In this document: piece by piece, positions 23,990-32,155 of the stretch
How the letters are laid out: each line of letters begins with the position of its first letter
How positions within the stretch are numbered: position 1 is the first letter of the stretch
DNA from: Actinomycetospora corticicola
Lineage (GTDB): Bacteria; Actinomycetota; Actinomycetes; Mycobacteriales; Pseudonocardiaceae
Length of the DNA: 64,000 nt
Assembly: GCF_013409505.1 (NCBI RefSeq)
Contig: NZ_JACCBN010000001.1
Location: forward strand, 186,001-250,000
Direction: 5' to 3'
Translations under genes and position numbers: made by a program
The notes under the pieces: generated by a model
The model's database searches: none
Told to the model about the DNA's origin: nothing
The model's input: only the letters and a program-made list of their open reading frames with translations

Positions 23990-24847
23990 ATGAGCCAGGA
24001 GACGTTGGTCCACCACACCGATGCCGGACCGCAGCGCGACCGCGGAACGGCGGGGGCGGGCGGCCGCGCGGTCGGCCTCCGCGTGTCGGGCGTCGACAAG
24101 GTCTACCCGACGCGCCGCGGGGAGGTGCACGCGCTGTCGGGCATCGACCTCGAGATCGGCGTGGGCGAGTTCGTGTCGCTCGTGGGCCGTTCGGGGTGCG
24201 GGAAGACGACGCTGCTGCGCGTGTTGTCCGGGCTGCTGGCCCCGACGGCGGGTGCGGTCGAGGCGGGCGGCCGGTCGGCCTGGGTGAACGGGCGGCGCGA
24301 CGACGCCGTGTTCGCCGAGTTCGGGCTCGTCTTCCAGGAGGCGAACCTCTTCCCGTGGTTCACCGTGGTCGACAACGTCGCGCTCCCGCTCAAGCTGCGC
24401 GGTGTCGCGAAGGCCGAGCGTCGGGCGCGGGCCGCCGAACTGTGCGCGACCGTGGGGCTCGTCGGCTTCGAGGACTCCTACCCGCGCGAACTCTCCGGCG
24501 GGATGCGCCAGCGCGCCGCCATCGCGCGGGCGCTGGCGTGCGACCCGTCCGTGCTGCTCATGGACGAGCCCTTCGGGGCGCTCGACGCCATGACCCGCGA
24601 CCGGATGAACCTGGAGCTGCAGCGGATCCACGCCGACTCGGGCGCGACGGTCGTGTTCGTGACGCACTCGATCAACGAGGCGGTGTTCCTCGCCGATCGC
24701 ATCGTGCTGCTGACCCCGCGGCCCGGCCGCATCCGGTCGATCACGCCCGTCACCCTCCCGCGGCCGCGATCGGTCGAGGTGGAGGCGACGGCGGAGTTCG
24801 GCGAGCTCGTCGTCGGGCTGCGCCGCGAGCTGGACGAGGAGGACTGA
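23990..24847 (+). CDS. ABC importer ATPase (SsuB/TauB-like)
   Basis: 285 aa from ATG 23990, which has GGAG six bases upstream; ATG 23972 overlaps the previous stop (ATGA) and would add six residues. Walker A is GRSGCGKTTLLR, the Q-loop FQEANLFPWFTV, the signature LSGGMRQRAAIARAL, Walker B VLLMDEPFGALD and the switch His VTHS. This is the standard SsuB/TauB/NrtD type. It powers uptake with the neighbouring lipoprotein and permease. Confidence 0.93.
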   Translation: MSQETLVHHTDAGPQRDRGTAGAGGRAVGLRVSGVDKVYPTRRGEVHALSGIDLEIGVGEFVSLVGRSGCGKTTLLRVLSGLLAPTAGAVEAGGRSAWVNGRRDDAVFAEFGLVFQEANLFPWFTVVDNVALPLKLRGVAKAERRARAAELCATVGLVGFEDSYPRELSGGMRQRAAIARALACDPSVLLMDEPFGALDAMTRDRMNLELQRIHADSGATVVFVTHSINEAVFLADRIVLLTPRPGRIRSITPVTLPRPRSVEVEATAEFGELVVGLRRELDEED

Positions 24848-25689
24848 TGACCACGATCGAGCACACCGACGGCGCCCCGGCCCCGACCGCGGACGCCGGG
24901 GGTGAGGGCGAGTCGCCGTGGATGCGGCGGCTCCCGTGGATCAGCGGCCCGGTGATGCTGCTCGTGCTGCTGGGCGGCTGGCAGTTCGCGGTGTCCGTGG
25001 TCGGGGTGTCGGAGTTCATCCTGCCCGCACCGGGCGCGGTGGCGGGCGCGCTGGGGACGCTGCTCGCGAGCGAGGACATCTGGGGCCACGTCGGCATCAC
25101 GCTGTTCGAGGTCCTCGCCGGCTTCGGGATCGCGCTCGTCGTGGGTGTCGCCGTGGGCGCGGTGCTCGGCCGGATCGCGTGGCTGCAGCGGGCCGTGCAG
25201 CCGGCGCTCGTGGCCCTCCAGGTCGTGCCGAAGGTCGCGTTCGTGCCGATCTTCGTGATCTGGTTCGGCTTCGGCCCCACGTCGAAGATCATCATGGCCG
25301 CGCTGCTCGCCTTCTTCCCGATCATGCTGAACGTGATGCTCGGCGTGCGCTCGGTCGACCGCGGGCACCGCGACGTGATGCGCGGGCTCGGCGCCGGTCG
25401 ATGGGCGACCTTCCGCAACATGGAACTGCCCACGACACTTCCCTACGTGTTCACGGGCGCCGAGGTCGCGATCGTGTTCTCGGTGATCGGCGCCATCGTG
25501 GGTGAATACCTCGGCGGCAGCGAGGGGCTCGGATTCCTCGTGGTGTCGAGCCTGAACGCCCTCGACGCGCCTCGTCTGTTCGCCGTGATCGTGTTGTTGG
25601 CGGTGCTGGGATCCCTGCTCTACGTCGCCGTGACGACGGTCAAGAAGCTGGTCATCCCCTGGCACGACTCGGTGCGCACCGGGGTCTGA
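24847..25689 (+). CDS. ABC importer permease (SsuC/TauC-like)
   Basis: 280 aa with about six transmembrane helices. The cytoplasmic coupling loop MRGLGAGRWATFRNMELPTTLPYVFTGAEVA matches the EAA-type motif of SsuC/TauC permeases. It shares one base with the ATPase stop (TGATG). It ends the first operon block; a hairpin follows at 25706-25741. Confidence 0.93.
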   Translation: MTTIEHTDGAPAPTADAGGEGESPWMRRLPWISGPVMLLVLLGGWQFAVSVVGVSEFILPAPGAVAGALGTLLASEDIWGHVGITLFEVLAGFGIALVVGVAVGAVLGRIAWLQRAVQPALVALQVVPKVAFVPIFVIWFGFGPTSKIIMAALLAFFPIMLNVMLGVRSVDRGHRDVMRGLGAGRWATFRNMELPTTLPYVFTGAEVAIVFSVIGAIVGEYLGGSEGLGFLVVSSLNALDAPRLFAVIVLLAVLGSLLYVAVTTVKKLVIPWHDSVRTGV

Positions 25690-25705
25690 GCAGGCGCTGC
25701 GCCCG

Positions 25706-25741
25706 TCGACGGACCCGGCCCCCGAGGGTCGGGTCCGTCGA
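25706..25741 (+). terminator. Hairpin terminator after the ABC permease
   Basis: Arms TCGACGGACCCG and CGGGTCCGTCGA pair perfectly across a 12-nt loop. It lies 16 bp after the permease stop and separates the transport block from the oxygenase block. Confidence 0.7.
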
Positions 25742-25775
25742 TTCGGCGTGCCCGGTCGCGAGCGGGAATTCGGCG

Positions 25776-25793
25776 GTCGGACAGTTTTCCGAC
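25776..25793. promoter_or_regulatory. Candidate operator upstream of the Rieske oxygenase
   Basis: An 18-bp inverted repeat GTCGGA-CAGTTT-TCCGAC in a locally AT-richer stretch, 50 bp before the oxygenase ATG. Size and position fit a dimeric regulator such as the IclR protein at the end of this block. No experimental support. Confidence 0.4.
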
Positions 25794-25843
25794 ATGTGGG
25801 ACGGAGGCTGTGGAGGGTGCCCGGCGCGCCGCACGATATCGAC

Positions 25844-26896
25844 ATGACCACCACGATTCCCCGCGAGCAGTGGTACGTCGCCGCCTACGGGGTCGAGATT
25901 CGGGACGAATTGTTCCACCGCACGATCGCGGGGGAGTCCATCCTGTTCTGGCGCACCGCCGAGGGAACGGTCACCGCGGTCTCCGACCGGTGCGTCCACC
26001 GCCGCTTCCCGCTCTCGCAGGCGCCGACCCGCCTCGTCGACGACCAGGTGATCTGCGGCTACCACGGCTTCACCTACGGCAGCGACGGCCGGTGCACCGC
26101 CGTCCCGGGCCAGACCCGGGTGCCGCGGACGGCCCGCCTCACCTCGTACCCGATCCGCGAGCAGGACTCCCTCGTCTGGGTGTGGATCGGCGACCCGGCC
26201 CGGGCCGCGGACACCCCGATCCCGCGGGCACCGTGGCTCGACGACCCGGCCTGGACGGTCGTCCGCGGGCTCGAGCCGCTCGCGGCCCGCTTCGGGCTGC
26301 TGGTGGACAACCTCCTGGACCTCTCGCACGAGACCTACCTGCACGGCGGCTCCATCGGCACCCCGGAGGTCGCCGGGACCCCGATCACCACCGAGGTCGA
26401 CGACGAGGCGGGCGTGGTCCACGTGAGCCGGCACATGGACGACGCCGAGTGCCCGCCCTTCTACGCCCGCTCCACCGGGCTCCGCGGCCGGATCTCGCGA
26501 TGGCAGGACATCGAGTACACCCCGCCGTGCCTCTACCTCCTGCACTCGCGCATCGCCCCGGTGGGGAGCGTCCCCCGCCCCGACGGCACCGACCCGGACG
26601 CCTTCCACGTCGAGGTCGTCTACGCCATCACGCCGGAGACGGAGCACTCCACGCACGACTTCTGGATGGTCGCCCGTGACTTCGCGCTCGACGACGCGGA
26701 GGTGTCGGCCTTCCTGGCCGAGCAGAACCGGGCCGTCGTCCGCCAGGACGTCGTCGCCCTCGACGTGCTCGAGACCGTCGTCGCCACCGACCCCGAGGGC
26801 GCCCAGGAGCTCTCGATCAACATCGACACCGGGGGCCTCGCCGCGCGGCGCCTCCTGGCCCGCCAGCTGGGCGCCGGCGCCGGGGGTGTCCGGTGA
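25844..26896 (+). CDS. VanA-like Rieske non-heme iron oxygenase
   Basis: 350 aa. The Rieske ligands are Cys50-x-His52 and Cys71-x2-His74 (RCVHRRF, ICGYHGFTY). The catalytic iron segment is DNLLDLSHETYLHGG (His162, His167), as in vanillate O-demethylase and related monooxygenases. Such enzymes demethylate methoxy-aromatics or hydroxylate ring or side-chain carbons. ATG 25844 gives the usual N-terminus MTTTIPREQWYVAAYG. The reductase follows two genes later, with overlapping starts and stops. It is the probable oxygen-activating step of the island; the true substrate is unknown. Confidence 0.9.
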   Translation: MTTTIPREQWYVAAYGVEIRDELFHRTIAGESILFWRTAEGTVTAVSDRCVHRRFPLSQAPTRLVDDQVICGYHGFTYGSDGRCTAVPGQTRVPRTARLTSYPIREQDSLVWVWIGDPARAADTPIPRAPWLDDPAWTVVRGLEPLAARFGLLVDNLLDLSHETYLHGGSIGTPEVAGTPITTEVDDEAGVVHVSRHMDDAECPPFYARSTGLRGRISRWQDIEYTPPCLYLLHSRIAPVGSVPRPDGTDPDAFHVEVVYAITPETEHSTHDFWMVARDFALDDAEVSAFLAEQNRAVVRQDVVALDVLETVVATDPEGAQELSINIDTGGLAARRLLARQLGAGAGGVR

Positions 26897-27117
26897 CGGC
26901 GGGGCCGGACCGAGTGCCCCTTGGGACCGCGAGGATCCGGGTGGTGTGGCTGCCCGGCGACGACCGGCTCCGGGGCACCTGTCACTGCGGCTCCGAGGTC
27001 GTGGCCGAGGGACCGGTCGAGGTGTGGACGTGGTTGCTCGCCCATCCCGACGGCCACCACGGGGTGGACGGCGCGCACCCGGGGGCACTCGCCGGGACCG
27101 CGGGGGTCCCGTGGTGA
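26893..27117 (+). CDS. Small conserved-looking protein with CHCG motif between oxygenase and reductase
   Basis: 74 aa, GTG start overlapping the oxygenase stop (GTGA) and ending with the same overlap at the reductase start. The middle reads RGTCHCGSEVVAEGPVEVWTWLLAHPDGH. Strand-rich with a single CxC pair, it may bind metal or assist the oxygenase, but no family is recognised. Gapless coupling on both sides makes it likely to be a real gene. Confidence 0.6.
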   Translation: MTAGPDRVPLGTARIRVVWLPGDDRLRGTCHCGSEVVAEGPVEVWTWLLAHPDGHHGVDGAHPGALAGTAGVPW

Positions 27118-28106
27118 CCGCGTCGACCGCCGTCACCGGTCCGGGATCCGCCGCCGACGGGACGGCGGGACTCGATCTGCTCGTGGAGCGTCGCGAGCTC
27201 GTCGCCGATGACGTGGTGGCCCTGACGTTGACCCGACCGGGAGGCGCGGCGCTCCCGGCGTGGACGCCGGGCGCCCACGTCGAGCTGCACCTCGACGGGT
27301 TCGTCCGCCCGTACTCGCTCTGCGGCGACCCGCACGACGACCACCGGTGGCGGATCGCGGTCCTGCGCGTCCCCGCCGGTCGCGGGGGTTCCGCCCGTGT
27401 CCACGACACGCTGCACCCCGGCGCGACGATCCGCGTGCTCGGGCCCCGCAACCGGTTCGCGCTCCTCTCGGCGCCGAGCTACCGGTTCGTCGCCGGCGGG
27501 ATCGGCATCACCCCGCTCCTGCCGATGATCGCCGAGGCGGAGACGCGCGGGGCCGACTGGCACCTCACCTACGGCGGTCGGAGCACCTCCACCATGGCCT
27601 TCGCCGATCGGCTGCGGGCCGAGCACCCCGACCGGGTCGAGCTGTGGCCGGAGGACACGTGCGGCCTGCTCGACCTCCGCCGGGCGGTCGGCGAGCTCGA
27701 GCCGGACGGGCTCGTGTACTGCTGCGGGCCGGCGCCCCTCCTCGCGGCGATCACCGCCCACACGGCCGACCGTCCGCCCGGGGTGCTCCACCTGGAGCGG
27801 TTCACCCCGGTCGAGGACGCCGCGGGCGACGAGCGGCGGGAGGGCTTCGAGATCGAGCTCGCCGCCTCCGGCCGCCGCCTCGTCGTCCCGCCGGGGCGCA
27901 CGGTCCTCGAGACTCTCGAGGACGCCGGCGTCGACATGCTGTCCTCCTGCCGCGCGGGCACCTGCGGGACCTGCGAGACCGGGGTGCTCGCCGGCGAGGT
28001 CGACCACCGGGACGCCCTGCTCTCCGCGGAGGAGCGCTCGGCCCACGACACGATGTTCGTCTGCGTCTCCCGCGCCGCCTCCGCGCGGCTCGTCCTGGAC
28101 CTGTGA
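27114..28106 (+). CDS. VanB-like oxygenase reductase (FMN, NAD(P)H, plant-type [2Fe-2S])
   Basis: 330 aa from GTG 27114 (GTG 27111 is possible). The flavin site is RPYSLCGDP, the nicotinamide site AGGIGITPLLPMI and YCCGPAPLL. The C-terminal ferredoxin domain has CRAGTCGTCETG plus a final FVCVS cysteine. This is the phthalate-oxygenase-reductase layout that serves VanA-type oxygenases. It passes electrons from NAD(P)H to the Rieske oxygenase two genes upstream. It overlaps the small protein before it and the IclR gene after it (both GTGA). Confidence 0.92.
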   Translation: MTASTAVTGPGSAADGTAGLDLLVERRELVADDVVALTLTRPGGAALPAWTPGAHVELHLDGFVRPYSLCGDPHDDHRWRIAVLRVPAGRGGSARVHDTLHPGATIRVLGPRNRFALLSAPSYRFVAGGIGITPLLPMIAEAETRGADWHLTYGGRSTSTMAFADRLRAEHPDRVELWPEDTCGLLDLRRAVGELEPDGLVYCCGPAPLLAAITAHTADRPPGVLHLERFTPVEDAAGDERREGFEIELAASGRRLVVPPGRTVLETLEDAGVDMLSSCRAGTCGTCETGVLAGEVDHRDALLSAEERSAHDTMFVCVSRAASARLVLDL

Positions 28107-28894
28107 CCGCCGTGGGCGTCGCGAAGGGCCGGGTGACCGGGCCCGTCGTGGCCCGGGCCTTCAGCGCCCTCGCCGCGTTCGACGCCGAGCACCCGCAGCT
28201 CTCGCTCAGCGAGCTCGCCCGGCGGACCGGTCTCCCGATCTCCACGGTGCACCGGCTGGCAGCCGAGCTGCTCGCGTGCGGTGCGCTGGAACGCGGGACC
28301 TCGGGCCGGTACCAGATCGGGCTGCGGCTCTGGGAGATCGGAGCGCTCGCCCCCCGCGGCCCCGGGCTGCGCGAGATCGCGCTGCCCTTCCTGGAGGACC
28401 TGTGCGAGGTCACCCGGGAGAACGTGCAGCTCGCGGTCCGGGAGGACGACGAGGTGGTCTACGTCGAGCGGCTGGCCGGGTCCCGGGCGGTCCCGGTCCG
28501 CACCCGGGTAGGCGGCCGGTTCGCGCTGAGCGCCACCGGCGTCGGCCTGGTCCTGCTCGCGCACGCGCCCGGGGAGGTGGTCGACCGGGTGCTCGCCTCC
28601 CCGGTCCCGCGCTACACCCGGCACACCCTCACCTCGACCGCCGCTATCCGGGAGGCCCTCGCCGCCGCCCGTCGTCGGGACTGCGCGGTCAGTGACCGCC
28701 AGGTCACCGACGATGCGGTCTCCGTGGCGGCGCCGATCCGGCACGGCAGCGGGCCCGTAGTGGCCGCGCTCTCGATCGTCGCGCACGCGGAGGGCGCCGA
28801 GGTGGCCTCGCTCTCGGCCCTCGTGCGCACCAGCGCGCACGCCGTCTCGCGGGCCCTCGGGTCGGTCCCCGGGCCGCGGCGCTTTGGCGGCTGA
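28103..28894 (+). CDS. IclR-family transcriptional regulator
   Basis: 263 aa. The winged helix-turn-helix is at residues ~10-70 (VVARAFSALAAFDAEHPQLSLSELARRTGLPISTVHRLAAELL). The effector domain follows with DDEVVYVERLAGSRAVPVRTRVGGRFALSATGVG and HGSGPVVAALSIV. IclR proteins commonly control aromatic and organic-acid catabolism. It is co-transcribed with the oxygenase and reductase, so it probably autoregulates this block. A perfect hairpin follows the stop. Confidence 0.92.
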   Translation: MTAVGVAKGRVTGPVVARAFSALAAFDAEHPQLSLSELARRTGLPISTVHRLAAELLACGALERGTSGRYQIGLRLWEIGALAPRGPGLREIALPFLEDLCEVTRENVQLAVREDDEVVYVERLAGSRAVPVRTRVGGRFALSATGVGLVLLAHAPGEVVDRVLASPVPRYTRHTLTSTAAIREALAAARRRDCAVSDRQVTDDAVSVAAPIRHGSGPVVAALSIVAHAEGAEVASLSALVRTSAHAVSRALGSVPGPRRFGG

Positions 28895-28899
28895 CGCGC

Positions 28900-28933
28900 G
28901 GAAGGGGCGGGGGACGACGCCCCCGCCCCTTCC
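28900..28933. terminator. Bidirectional hairpin terminator between IclR and msrA genes
   Basis: Perfect 14-bp arms GGAAGGGGCGGGGG and CCCCCGCCCCTTCC with a 6-nt loop. It sits between convergent genes, five bases after the IclR stop and eight before the msrA stop. Confidence 0.85.
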
Positions 28934-28941
28934 CGGACGGA

Positions 28942-29460
28942 TCAGGCCTGGGCGGACGTCTCGGAGCGCCTCGGCAGCTTCCAGTCCGGGCGAACCCAGT
29001 GGCAGGTGTAGCCCCACGGCTGGCGGATCAGGTAGTCCTGGTGCTCCGGCTCGGCCTCCCAGAAGTCACCGGCCGGCTCGACCTCGGTGACGACCTTGCC
29101 CGGCCACAGGCCGGAGGCGTCGACGTCGGCGATGGTGTCCTCGGCGACGCGCTTCTGCTCGTCGGAGGTGTAGTAGATCGCCGACCGGTAGCTGCGGCCG
29201 ATGTCGTTGCCCTGCCGGTTGCGCGTCGACGGGTCGTGGATCTGGAAGAAGAACTCCAGGATCTCGCGGAAGGAGATCTTCTCGTTGTCGAACACGACCT
29301 CGACGGCCTCGGCGTGGTCGCCGTGGTTGCGGTAGGTGGCGTTCGGGACGTCCCCGCCGGAGTAGCCGACGCGGGTGGAGATGACGCCGGGCCGGCGACG
29401 CAGCAGGTCCTGGGCGCCCCAGAAGCAGCCGCCGGCGAGGATCGCGGTCTCGGTGGCCAT
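28942..29460 (-). CDS. msrA: Peptide-methionine (S)-S-oxide reductase MsrA
   Basis: 172 aa. The catalytic motif [18 protein letters not shown] is at the N-terminus, with [28 protein letters not shown] and [19 protein letters not shown] farther on. It repairs methionine sulfoxide in proteins using thioredoxin. ATG 29460 has an AAGGGACC-type purine stretch upstream. It is monocistronic, convergent with the IclR gene. Confidence 0.95.
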   Translation of the reverse strand: MATETAILAGGCFWGAQDLLRRRPGVISTRVGYSGGDVPNATYRNHGDHAEAVEVVFDNEKISFREILEFFFQIHDPSTRNRQGNDIGRSYRSAIYYTSDEQKRVAEDTIADVDASGLWPGKVVTEVEPAGDFWEAEPEHQDYLIRQPWGYTCHWVRPDWKLPRRSETSAQA

Positions 29461-29516
29461 GAAGGTCCCTTCTCTCGACTCGTCGTGCACAACGGATCCG
29501 GGAGCCCGAGCCTTCC

Positions 29517-29711
29517 CTATTCGCGGCTCTGGCGCCGCCGGTACTGGTCGACGATCCCGGGCGGGAGGGGCCCCGACGACGAGACGGGCAGGCCCCGCTC
29601 GCGGGCCCACATCCGCACCGACTCGACCCAGCCGGAGATGGTGCCCGCGCGGGTCGGTTCGTCGGCGTCGCGGCGGGGCAGGGGCGTGATGGGCTGGCGT
29701 GGTTCGGTCAT
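29517..29711 (-). CDS. Lsr2-like single-domain DNA-binding mini-protein
   Basis: 64 aa. The second half, [33 protein letters not shown], follows the C-terminal DNA-binding domain of Lsr2: the helix IRxWA, a short loop with Gly, and PxxVxxAYxxA. Lsr2 bridges DNA through an AT-hook-like loop in this domain. Here the N-terminal dimerisation half is absent and the hook RGR is altered to SGP, so normal silencing is doubtful. It lies between msrA and a luciferase-like gene. Confidence 0.6.
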   Translation of the reverse strand: MTEPRQPITPLPRRDADEPTRAGTISGWVESVRMWARERGLPVSSSGPLPPGIVDQYRRRQSRE

Positions 29712-29771
29712 GACCGGCACCTCCGATGACGTCGTCGTCACGTCCCTCCACACGTACGCCTGTGGTCGCGA

Positions 29772-30866
29772 TCACACAACCACGCTGTCCACCTCCGAGC
29801 GGACGAGCGGCAGCAGGTCCCGGCCGTAGGCGGCGACGTCGTCGAAGGGGTCGTAGCCGCGCAGCAGGAACGTCGTCACCCCGATCCCGACGTAGTCGAG
29901 CAGGGCCGCGGCCACCGTCTCCGGGGTCCCGACCAGGGCCGTCGAGTTCCCGGCGGCGCCGCTGGCGGCCGCGGTCGGCGTCCAGAGGCACCGGTCGTGC
30001 AGCTCGCCGCGCTCCGCGGTGGCCATCAGCCGCTGCGACCCGACGTTCGTGCGCGTCGTCTCGTGCTGCTGCCGGTTCGCGCTGCGCCCGGTGAACGAGC
30101 CGCCGCCCCCGCCCGCGGCGACGATCCGGTCGAGCACGTCGTGCGCCCGCTCCCACGCCTGCTCCTCGGTGGCGCCGAGGATGGGGCGGAAGGACACGGA
30201 GATCCCCGGCATCTCGGTGCGTCCGGCCGCCCGCGCGGCGTCGTGGACCGAGGCGATCTGCTCGGCGGTGTCGGCGAGCGGCTCGCCCCACAGCGCGAAG
30301 ACGTCGGCGTGCTTCCCACCCACGCGGTAGGCGGACGCGGACGAGCCGCCGAAGAAGACCGGGATCGGCTGCTCGGGGCGGACGTCGGTCTGCGCATCGG
30401 TCACGTCGTAGAACTCGCCGTGGTGGTCGAACGGCTCGGTCGCGGTCCAGGTCCGGCGCAGCACCTCGAGGTACTCGTCGGTCCGCCGGTAGCGGCCCTC
30501 CTTGTCGACGTGGTCGCCGTCGCGGGCCTGGTCGGCGTCGCTGCCGCCCGAGATGGTGTGCACCGCGACCCGCCCGCTGCCGGCGAACGCGTCGAGCGTG
30601 GCGAAGGACCGGGCCGCGAGGGTGGGCGCGACGAACCCCGGCCGGTGGGCGATCAGGAAGCCGAGCCGGTCGGTCGACGCGGCCAGCGCGGCGGCCACCT
30701 GCAGCCCGTCGGGGGAGGAGGCGCTGTGCCCGACGAGCACCCGGTCGAACCCGGCCTCCTCGTGCGCGGCGGCGAACCGGCGCGCGAACCCGACGTCGAG
30801 AACGGGTCCCGACGGCGGGTGGATCTCCGAGCCGTACCGGGTGCTGAGCTGTCCGATGAACTCCAC
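29772..30866 (-). CDS. Luciferase-like alkanesulfonate monooxygenase homologue (SsuD-like)
   Basis: 364 aa, GTG start. Family segments are [78 protein letters not shown] and [30 protein letters not shown]. It is a diverged paralogue of the SsuD-like protein at 12932-14104. It is divergent from a ferredoxin-reductase gene, and the 83-bp gap is almost entirely the family A palindrome A4. It is the fourth luciferase-like enzyme in the window; the substrate is unknown. Confidence 0.86.
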   Translation of the reverse strand: MEFIGQLSTRYGSEIHPPSGPVLDVGFARRFAAAHEEAGFDRVLVGHSASSPDGLQVAAALAASTDRLGFLIAHRPGFVAPTLAARSFATLDAFAGSGRVAVHTISGGSDADQARDGDHVDKEGRYRRTDEYLEVLRRTWTATEPFDHHGEFYDVTDAQTDVRPEQPIPVFFGGSSASAYRVGGKHADVFALWGEPLADTAEQIASVHDAARAAGRTEMPGISVSFRPILGATEEQAWERAHDVLDRIVAAGGGGGSFTGRSANRQQHETTRTNVGSQRLMATAERGELHDRCLWTPTAAASGAAGNSTALVGTPETVAAALLDYVGIGVTTFLLRGYDPFDDVAAYGRDLLPLVRSEVDSVVV

Positions 30867-30870
30867 ACGT

Positions 30871-30944
30871 GGGGGTGGCTCCGCCCCGTGAGTACTAATC
30901 CGTGCCGGAACACGGATTAGTACTCACGAGGCGGAGCCACCCCC
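30871..30944. repeat. Family A palindrome, copy A4 (74 bp with outer arms; core 30888-30927)
   Basis: The outer arms GGGGGTGGCTCCGCC / GGCGGAGCCACCCCC (15 bp) and inner arms GTGAGTACTAATCCGTG / CACGGATTAGTACTCAC (17 bp) both match perfectly, separated by mismatched CC/GA and a six-base loop. It fills the gap between two divergent genes, so it cannot be a 3' terminator for either. Both transcripts would start within or beside it. Confidence 0.92.
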
Positions 30945-30949
30945 CGGGT

Positions 30950-32155
30950 ATGCACATCGTGATCATCGGGAGCGGACTCGCCGGCTCCACGACCGCGCAG
31001 ACCCTGCGCGACCAGGGGTTCGACGGGGACGTCACGCTCGTCGGCGGGGAGACCCACCTGCCCTACGACCGCCCGCCACTGTCCAAGGACTACCTCGCCG
31101 GGTCGGTCGCCTTCGACGACGACGTCGTCCTGCACCCCCGCGAGTGGTACGACGAGCAGCGGATCGACCTGCGCCTCGGCGCCCGGGCCGACGCCCTGGA
31201 CCCGAAGGCGCACCAGGTCACGCTCGCCGACGGCACCACGCTCGACTACGACAAGCTCGTCCTCGCCACCGGCTCCACCGCCCGCACGCTGGACCTGCCC
31301 GGGGCGGACGCGCCCGGCGTGCACACGCTGCGGACCCGGGAGGACTCCGACGCGATCCGCGCGGAGTTCGGGGAGGGTCGCCGCCTCGTCGTCGTCGGCG
31401 CCGGCTGGATCGGACTCGAGGTCGCGGCGACCGCCCGCGGGGCGGGCACGACGGTGACGGTGCTGGAGCACGAGGAGCTCCCGCTGCTCAAGGTCCTCGG
31501 GCCGGAGATGGCGCAGGTGTTCGCCGACCTGCACACGCAGAACGGCGTCGAGCTGCGCCCGCAGGTCGAGGTGCAGGAGATCGTCGTCGAGAACGGCCGC
31601 GCCGCCGGGGTCCGCCTCGCCGACGGGTCCACCGTCGAGGCCGACGCCGTCGTCATCGGGGTCGGCGCCGCACCGGAGCTCGCGCTCGCCGAGGCCGCCG
31701 GGCTCGACGTCGAGAACGGCGTGCTGGTCGACGCGTCGCTGCGCTCCAGCGACCCCGACGTCTACGCCGTCGGCGACATCGCCGCCCACGACCACCCGAC
31801 CTTCGGGCGGCTGCGCGTCGAGCACTGGAACGCCGCCTCCACCCACCCGGCGACCGCGGTGGCCGCGCTGCTCGGCGGCGACGCCACCTACACCGACGCG
31901 CCGTACTTCTTCTCCGACCAGTTCGACCTCGGGATGGAGTACGTCGGGCACGCGCCGCAGGGCAGCTACGCCCGCATCGTGACCAGCGGCGACGTCGCCG
32001 GCCGGGAGTTCGTCGCCTCCTGGCTCGACGGCTCCGACCGGCTGCTCGCCGTGATGAACGTGAACGTGTGGGACGGCCTGGACGAGGTGCGCTCGTACGT
32101 CGGCTCGAAGGACCCCGTCAGCGAGGAGACGCTGCAGGTGGCCGATCAGAAGTAG
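30950..32155 (+). CDS. FAD-dependent NAD(P)H:ferredoxin/rubredoxin reductase family protein
   Basis: 401 aa. Two dinucleotide motifs are visible: VIIGSGLAGSTTAQTLRDQ (FAD) and VVVGAGWIGLEVAATARGAG (NAD). They are followed by VYAVGDIAAHDHPTFGRLRVEHWNAASTH and a C-terminal reductase domain (YFFSDQFDLGMEYVGHA). This is the rhodocoxin/putidaredoxin-reductase type that reduces small Fe-S carriers. Its 3' end overlaps the convergent DszC-like gene by ten bases. It might reduce the flavin or ferredoxin partners of local monooxygenases, which is inference. Confidence 0.92.
   Translation: MHIVIIGSGLAGSTTAQTLRDQGFDGDVTLVGGETHLPYDRPPLSKDYLAGSVAFDDDVVLHPREWYDEQRIDLRLGARADALDPKAHQVTLADGTTLDYDKLVLATGSTARTLDLPGADAPGVHTLRTREDSDAIRAEFGEGRRLVVVGAGWIGLEVAATARGAGTTVTVLEHEELPLLKVLGPEMAQVFADLHTQNGVELRPQVEVQEIVVENGRAAGVRLADGSTVEADAVVIGVGAAPELALAEAAGLDVENGVLVDASLRSSDPDVYAVGDIAAHDHPTFGRLRVEHWNAASTHPATAVAALLGGDATYTDAPYFFSDQFDLGMEYVGHAPQGSYARIVTSGDVAGREFVASWLDGSDRLLAVMNVNVWDGLDEVRSYVGSKDPVSEETLQVADQK

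Noticed and set aside
15388-28894. Proline-betaine or hydroxyproline catabolism as identity of the island
   Set aside because: AcnX alone suggested it, but no proline racemase, ornithine cyclodeaminase-like reductase or amine transporter is present.
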